A stretch of DNA of 60,948 nucleotides from Mesorhizobium sp. M7A.F.Ca.US.008.03.1.1 (GTDB lineage Bacteria > Pseudomonadota > Alphaproteobacteria > Rhizobiales > Rhizobiaceae): assembly GCF_003997495.1 (NCBI RefSeq), contig NZ_RZRU01000030.1, positions 1-60,948 on the forward strand, given 5' to 3'. Below the pieces are notes generated by a model that was not told where the DNA came from, ran no database searches, and saw nothing but the letters and a program-made list of their open reading frames with translations. Below, piece by piece: positions 57,356 through 60,948 of the stretch. Positions within the stretch are counted from its first letter, which is position 1, and every line of letters starts with the position of its first letter. The translations under genes and the position numbers were made by a program.

Positions 57356-58360
57356 ATGAGCTTCGACTGGCCAACCGCGCTCCCCTTGATCTTTGCCGGC
57401 CTGATGGGCCTCGCCATCCTGATCTACGTCATTCTCGACGGTTTCGATCTCGGCATCGGCATCCTGTTCGCCGCCGCCGAAGATGCCGAACAGGATACGA
57501 TGATCGCGGCAATAGGCCCGTTCTGGGACGCCAACGAAACCTGGCTGGTGCTGGCCGTCGGCCTGCTACTGGTCGCTTTCCCGATGGCGCATGGCGTCAT
57601 CCTGACCGCGCTCTACATTCCGGTGTTCGTGCTTCTGGTCGGGCTGATCCTGCGCGGCGTCGCCTTCGATTTCCGCGCCAAGGTGCCGACCGAGCGAAAG
57701 CACCGCTGGAACCGTATTTTCTTCCTCGGCTCGCTCATCGCCTCGCTGGCGCAGGGCTATATGCTGGGCGTTTATGTGCTCGGCCTCGATGTCGGCCTCG
57801 GCGGCATGGCGTTCGGCGTGCTGGTGGCGTTCTGCCTTGCCGCCGCCTACGCGGCGATGGGCGCGGCCTGGGTCATCTACAAGACCGAGGGCGAGCTGCA
57901 GAAGAAAGCGGTGCGCTGGCTTCGCACCGCGCTGGTGCTGACCGCGCTCGGCATGGCGGCGGTGTCGCTGGCGACGCCCTTCGCCAGCCCGCGCATCTTC
58001 GACAAATGGTTCGTCTGGCCGGAGATGCTTTATCTGTCGCCGCTGCCGATCCTGTCGGCGCTTTTGTTCCTGTGGCTGTGGCGGCAGACCTTTCACCTGC
58101 CAAAGCCCGACGACCGCCATTCACTGACGCCGTTCCTGACGCTGGCCGCCATCTTCGCGCTCGGCTTTGCCGGTTTGGCCTGGTCGTTCTACCCGTTCGT
58201 GGTGCCGGATCGCCTGACCATCTGGCAGGCGGCCTCGGCGCCGGAAAGCCTGGCCATCATCCTGGCCGGCACCGTGATCGTGCTGCCGATCATCATCTTC
58301 TATTCCTTCTATGCCTACCGGGTGTTCGGCGGCAAGGCGACGGATCTGACGTATGATTGA
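57356..58360 (+). CDS. cydB: Cytochrome bd-type ubiquinol oxidase subunit II (CydB/CioB-type)
   Basis: The 334-residue membrane protein begins with LIYVILDGFDLGIGILFAAA, the CydB signature with the conserved DGFDLG, and GPFWDANETWLVLAVGLLL. Helices continue to the end. It is in an operon with cydA (9-nt gap, GGAGAAG site). No cydX or cydDC genes follow in the window; the downstream sequence is a palindromic repeat. Confidence 0.95.
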   Translation: MSFDWPTALPLIFAGLMGLAILIYVILDGFDLGIGILFAAAEDAEQDTMIAAIGPFWDANETWLVLAVGLLLVAFPMAHGVILTALYIPVFVLLVGLILRGVAFDFRAKVPTERKHRWNRIFFLGSLIASLAQGYMLGVYVLGLDVGLGGMAFGVLVAFCLAAAYAAMGAAWVIYKTEGELQKKAVRWLRTALVLTALGMAAVSLATPFASPRIFDKWFVWPEMLYLSPLPILSALLFLWLWRQTFHLPKPDDRHSLTPFLTLAAIFALGFAGLAWSFYPFVVPDRLTIWQAASAPESLAIILAGTVIVLPIIIFYSFYAYRVFGGKATDLTYD

Positions 58361-58395
58361 GGGGGTCAGGTGGGGGTGGCTGCAGCTACCGTGCC

Positions 58396-58456
58396 TTCGT
58401 CATCCTAGGGCGAAGCAAGGAGCGAAGCGACGCAGCGCAGACCCTAGGATGACGAA
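58396..58456. repeat. Palindromic intergenic repeat (CGTCATCC family), copy 2
   Basis: Perfect 15-bp arms TTCGTCATCCTAGGG and CCCTAGGATGACGAA enclose GAAGCAAGGAGCGAAGCGAC plus a GC-rich spacer. It sits between convergent cydB and msrA, so it may also act as a bidirectional terminator. Confidence 0.85.
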
Positions 58457-58509
58457 CGGACGGGCGTCGGCGCACTTCGCACACCCTACGCCCGCTTATC
58501 GCGCTCAGC

Positions 58510-59247
58510 TCAATTGCTCGCCGACAGCACCAGCACCGGCTTCTCGCTGTAGAGCGCCGGGAACAGCGCCTTGAGGTTCGCCACCTTGGGCAGGTCGTTG
58601 TAGACGATGTAGGGATAGGTCGGGTTCAGCGTCAGGAAATCCTGATGATAATTCTCGGCCGGATAGAAGGTCTTGCCGGTTTCCAGCGTGGTGACGATCG
58701 GCTCCGGGAACACCTTGGCCTTGTCGAGCTGGGCGATGTAGCTCTGCGCGATCTTCTTCTGTGCATCGTTTTCGGCAAAGATCGTCGAGCGGTACTGGGT
58801 GCCGGAGTCCGGACCCTGGAAATTCAGCTGGGTCGGGTTGTGGGCGACCGAGAAATAGACCTGCAGCAGCTGGCCGTAGGTCACCTTGGACGGATCGTAG
58901 GTGATCTCGACGGATTCGGCATGCCCGGTGCGGCCTGAGCCGACCGTCTCGTAGACGGCGTCATCCTTGGCGCCGCCGGTGTAGCCGGAGACGGCCTTGC
59001 TGACGCCCTTGACGTGCTGGAACACGCCCTGCACGCCCCAGAAACAACCGCCGGCGAAGATTGCCTTTTCAGTGCCGGCAGAAGCCTTTTCATCCAGTGC
59101 CGGCGGCGGAATCCTCACCGCGTCCTCGGCCGAAACCGCCGGCGTCAGCCAGAAGGCGGCGCCCGCGGCCGCCAGCGCAAGCGCGGCGAGCGCGCTGCGG
59201 AAGACGTGCGACGATTGTCTGGTGACTGGTTTTTGAATGTCGGTCAT
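58510..59247 (-). CDS. msrA: Exported peptide-methionine (S)-S-oxide reductase MsrA
   Basis: MsrA repairs oxidised methionine. From the ATG at 59247 (AGGAG upstream) the protein has 245 residues, with a leader or anchor helix (SALAALALAAAGAAFWLTPA) followed by the catalytic core AIFAGGCFWGVQGVFQHVKG (C68), SGYTGGAKDDAVYETVGSGR and PAENYHQDFL. The leader suggests a periplasmic or membrane-anchored enzyme, not the cytosolic form. A further in-frame start is possible upstream, but this one has the best ribosome-binding site. Confidence 0.93.
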   Translation of the reverse strand: MTDIQKPVTRQSSHVFRSALAALALAAAGAAFWLTPAVSAEDAVRIPPPALDEKASAGTEKAIFAGGCFWGVQGVFQHVKGVSKAVSGYTGGAKDDAVYETVGSGRTGHAESVEITYDPSKVTYGQLLQVYFSVAHNPTQLNFQGPDSGTQYRSTIFAENDAQKKIAQSYIAQLDKAKVFPEPIVTTLETGKTFYPAENYHQDFLTLNPTYPYIVYNDLPKVANLKALFPALYSEKPVLVLSASN

Positions 59248-59412
59248 GGCTTGAGCTCCTGTGACGTCCATCATGTGGAGTCTATTGGATAAGATACGAT
59301 CATGCGACGGGCGAGTTGCGGCCGAAGCCTCACTTTCACGTGCATCCGGCTTCGGACCCGCGGGACCGAAGCCGGAAACAGCACCACCTTTACTTGGCCG
59401 GAGCCATCGCAT

Positions 59413-59670
59413 CTACTTGGCCGGAGCCATCGCATCCGTTGCCGGCTTCATGGCGTCGGCGGCCGGCTTCATCGAATTGGTGGCCATCGGGTCGGCCGGC
59501 TTCATGGCATCGGTTGCAGGCTTCATCGCATCCGCGGCCGGTTTCATGGCATTTGCAGCCGGCTTCATCGCATTGGTCGCGTCGTCGGCACGGGCGATGC
59601 CGCCGGCAAACAGCGCCGTCGAGCACAGAGCGAGAGCGAGCGCCGGCAGCGTCAGGCGGGAAGTGGTCAT
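59413..59670 (-). CDS. Secreted AMKPA-repeat protein (MXKDX-like pentapeptide repeat)
   Basis: The 85-residue protein has a signal peptide (LTLPALALALCSTALFAGGI, cut near ARA-DD) and then a repeat of about seven residues, AMKPA with two or three variable residues, for example ATNAMKPAANAMKPAADAMK, ending DAMAPAK. It resembles the Met/Lys-rich small repeat proteins known as MXKDX repeats, whose role is unknown. A 23-bp segment at its 3' end is duplicated just after the stop. Confidence 0.75.
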   Translation of the reverse strand: MTTSRLTLPALALALCSTALFAGGIARADDATNAMKPAANAMKPAADAMKPATDAMKPADPMATNSMKPAADAMKPATDAMAPAK

Positions 59671-59774
59671 GATGGTCTCCTTGAGGTTGGTCGTTGAAGG
59701 CGCGTCCTCTTGACGGCCGTGCTATGCGCCCGCCGCGCCATGCGGCGTTGCGCAATCTCTTGCCGAAGCGCGAT

Positions 59775-60473
59775 CTAGTCGGTCGCGGCAGCCAGGATCG
59801 GTCCGCCACCGGGCGACTGCACGAGCACGGCGGTGCTCAGGCCGCCGGATGCGGTGGGCAGCGGATATGTCGCGGCCGCGCCGGTCCAGCTGCCGAGGTT
59901 TTTGAGCGCATGCACGACATTGGCGTGCGGCAAGGTGCGGCCGGTATTTTCGCCGCGCGCCACCGGGACCTCGACGACGCCCTTGGCATAGCGCACCAGC
60001 CAGACATCGGCGTGGCCGCCAGGCGTGGCGCCGGCGCCGATGCTGATCTTGCCGCCATCGAGGGACAATGCCGGGCCGCCCGTCCGGCCGCTCACCGAGA
60101 TCAGCTTTTCGATCTCGCCGGGTGCCGCGCCGACGACATCGGCATGGCCGTTGACCACCACTTGCGGCGTGAACGGCCCGTCATGGCCGAGCGCCGGCTC
60201 GTAACTGACCTGGCGCCGGGTGAATTCCTGTTTTCCGAAAATATCCTTCCAGCCGAGATAGTCCCAATAGGTGACGTTGAACGACAGCGCCAGCACGCCG
60301 GGCTGGTCCTTGACCTTGATCAGATTGGCGTTGGCCGGCGGGCAGGACGAGCAGCCCTGGCTGGTGAACAGCTCGACCACGCTGAGCGGCTGGGCGGCGG
60401 CCGCACCGAGCGACACTGCCAGCGCAATCGCCGAGAGGCTGGACACTTTGATGAACGTGCAGGATCGCGACAT
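59775..60473 (-). CDS. DUF1223 secreted thioredoxin-like protein
   Basis: The 232-residue product has a signal peptide (KVSSLSAIALAVSLGAAAAQ) and a thioredoxin-like core with a CxxC site, LFTSQGCSSCPPANANL (C41, C44). Later motifs YWDYLGWKDIFG, YEPALGHDGPFTPQVVVNGH fit DUF1223. The family is predicted periplasmic and redox active; its substrate is unknown. ATG at 60473 was chosen because it is followed directly by the leader. Confidence 0.88.
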   Translation of the reverse strand: MSRSCTFIKVSSLSAIALAVSLGAAAAQPLSVVELFTSQGCSSCPPANANLIKVKDQPGVLALSFNVTYWDYLGWKDIFGKQEFTRRQVSYEPALGHDGPFTPQVVVNGHADVVGAAPGEIEKLISVSGRTGGPALSLDGGKISIGAGATPGGHADVWLVRYAKGVVEVPVARGENTGRTLPHANVVHALKNLGSWTGAAATYPLPTASGGLSTAVLVQSPGGGPILAAATD

Positions 60474-60605
60474 CGGCTTGCTCCGTGGGCGGCGGCGCCT
60501 GGATGCACCGCTTGATATCCCCACTTCGCCGCCGCTTGCTGCTTCGTTACAGCGCTCACCGGTTCGTGATCGTTCTGGAGATTCCCTTTGGAAGCTGGCG
60601 GGACA

Positions 60606-60660
60606 GCACCCCCCTCTGGCCTGCCGGCCATCTCCCCCGCAAGGGCAGGGGAATCGCAGA
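60606..60660. repeat. Partial copy of the CCCCCTCTG/CATCTCCCCC repeat
   Basis: CACCCCCCTCTGGCCTGCCG then GCCATCTCCCCCGCAAGGGC matches the left half of the 6288-6444 element. It ends about where the transposase leader begins, so an insertion inside or beside a repeat is possible. Confidence 0.65.
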
Positions 60661-60733
60661 TAAGTTGATTGGCACTTGCCAAGCAGGAAAAGAGGGATTC
60701 TTGAGAGGCTTTCTCGTTGCAGAGGAGGCCGCA

Positions 60734-60948
60734 GTGCCGTTTGTTATGTCTATCCTGCGAGAGGTTCGTGATCCGCGCGATATCAATGCGCGGCATAATC
60801 TTGCTGAACTTCTGTTCCTGGCGCTTGCAGCGACACTGTGCGGTGCCAAAAGCTGTGTGGACATTGCTGAATTCGTGGAGGGCCGGGAAGACGAGTTGAA
60901 AGAGATCGTCGAGCTGAAGCATGGGTGTCCGAGCCACGACACCTTCAG
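60734..60948 (+). CDS. ISAs1-family transposase (5' part, cut by window edge)
   Basis: A GTG at 60734 follows GAGGAGG at good spacing and reads VPFVMSILREVRDPRDINAR, then HNLAELLFLALAATLCGAKS and CVDIAEFVEGRED, then HGCPSHDTF. This is the N-terminal DDE_Tnp_1-associated domain of ISAs1-type transposases. The catalytic part lies beyond the window. The left inverted repeat of the element was not located with certainty. Confidence 0.88.
   Translation, partial: MPFVMSILREVRDPRDINARHNLAELLFLALAATLCGAKSCVDIAEFVEGREDELKEIVELKHGCPSHDTF

Noticed and set aside
58353..58574. Possible cydX-like small gene right after cydB
   Set aside because: The frame runs into the palindromic repeat and has no hydrophobic single helix as expected of CydX.

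Overview
The window is high-GC, densely coded chromosomal DNA of an alphaproteobacterium of the Rhizobiales, most likely Mesorhizobium or a close relative. The evidence is the gene set (FzlA-like GST beside uppP, rsmI-yraN, VOC-rdgB-hemW, rph/hrcA, ku-ligD, an MbfA iron exporter behind an Irr-type box), the long antisense open frames typical of GC-rich codon use, and several families of short palindromic intergenic repeats of the kind scattered through rhizobial genomes. The species call is inference. I see no rRNA, tRNA, CRISPR array, prophage or conjugation genes. The only mobile-element gene is an ISAs1-type transposase cut by the right edge.

Layout. 1-8660 is core housekeeping: partial fzlA, uppP, yraN, rsmI, a small DMT transporter with a tyrosine-phosphatase-like protein, hemW, rdgB, a VOC protein, rph and hrcA. 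8.7-18.2 kb is metabolism and transport: a secreted sorbosone-dehydrogenase-like protein, LysE exporter, cysK, GST, an ECF42-type sigma factor with its DGPF/YciI partner, and a TAXI-TRAP operon with a DUF1850 protein. 18.3-19.1 kb holds a broken DCC-family gene and a tiny ORF. 19.4-22.9 kb is a ku-ligD NHEJ operon behind a match to the general-stress (EcfG/RpoE2) promoter. 22.9-28.1 kb has an ArsR-type regulator, DUF1127 protein, NIPSNAP and ABM proteins, the MbfA exporter, a PLP dehydratase and 3-methyladenine DNA glycosylase.

28.2-31.9 kb is a CecR-YbhGFR-like efflux operon controlled by a TetR-family regulator with a 30-bp perfect palindrome over its promoter. 32.0-35.8 kb groups CYTH, CHAD and YiiX-like proteins with a membrane class III nucleotide cyclase. 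36.0-40.4 kb has an XRE regulator divergent from a secreted beta-propeller protein, a hypothetical gene, a gene remnant, and an isochorismatase-family hydrolase divergent from a LysR regulator. 40.5-46.2 kb has a SulP transporter, a small XRE regulator, a tiny lipoprotein, a PAP2 phosphatase with a 4-TM transporter, and a two-component system. 46.3-49.4 kb has a Gly/Asn/Ser-rich exported protein and a Tat-exported PhoX-like phosphatase; two near-identical hairpins flank the former. 49.6-55.9 kb has a flavin monooxygenase, a DUF2156 protein, a YadG/YadH-type ABC exporter and an MDR oxidoreductase divergent from MarR. 56.0-60.9 kb has cytochrome bd-type oxidase cydAB, secreted MsrA, an AMKPA-repeat protein, a DUF1223 protein and the transposase fragment.

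I did not find one clearly undescribed multi-gene system. The most distinctive signals are regulatory: two exact GGAAC-N16-CGTT promoters (ku-ligD and the sorbosone dehydrogenase), a 25-bp perfect Irr-type palindrome over the mbfA promoter, the CecR palindrome, paired MarR-type boxes, and a duplicated hairpin whose arms are the Shine-Dalgarno and anti-Shine-Dalgarno sequences. The CYTH/CHAD/YiiX/cyclase neighbourhood is the best candidate for an uncharacterised functional module. All functional calls rest on recognising protein families by eye; no searches were run.
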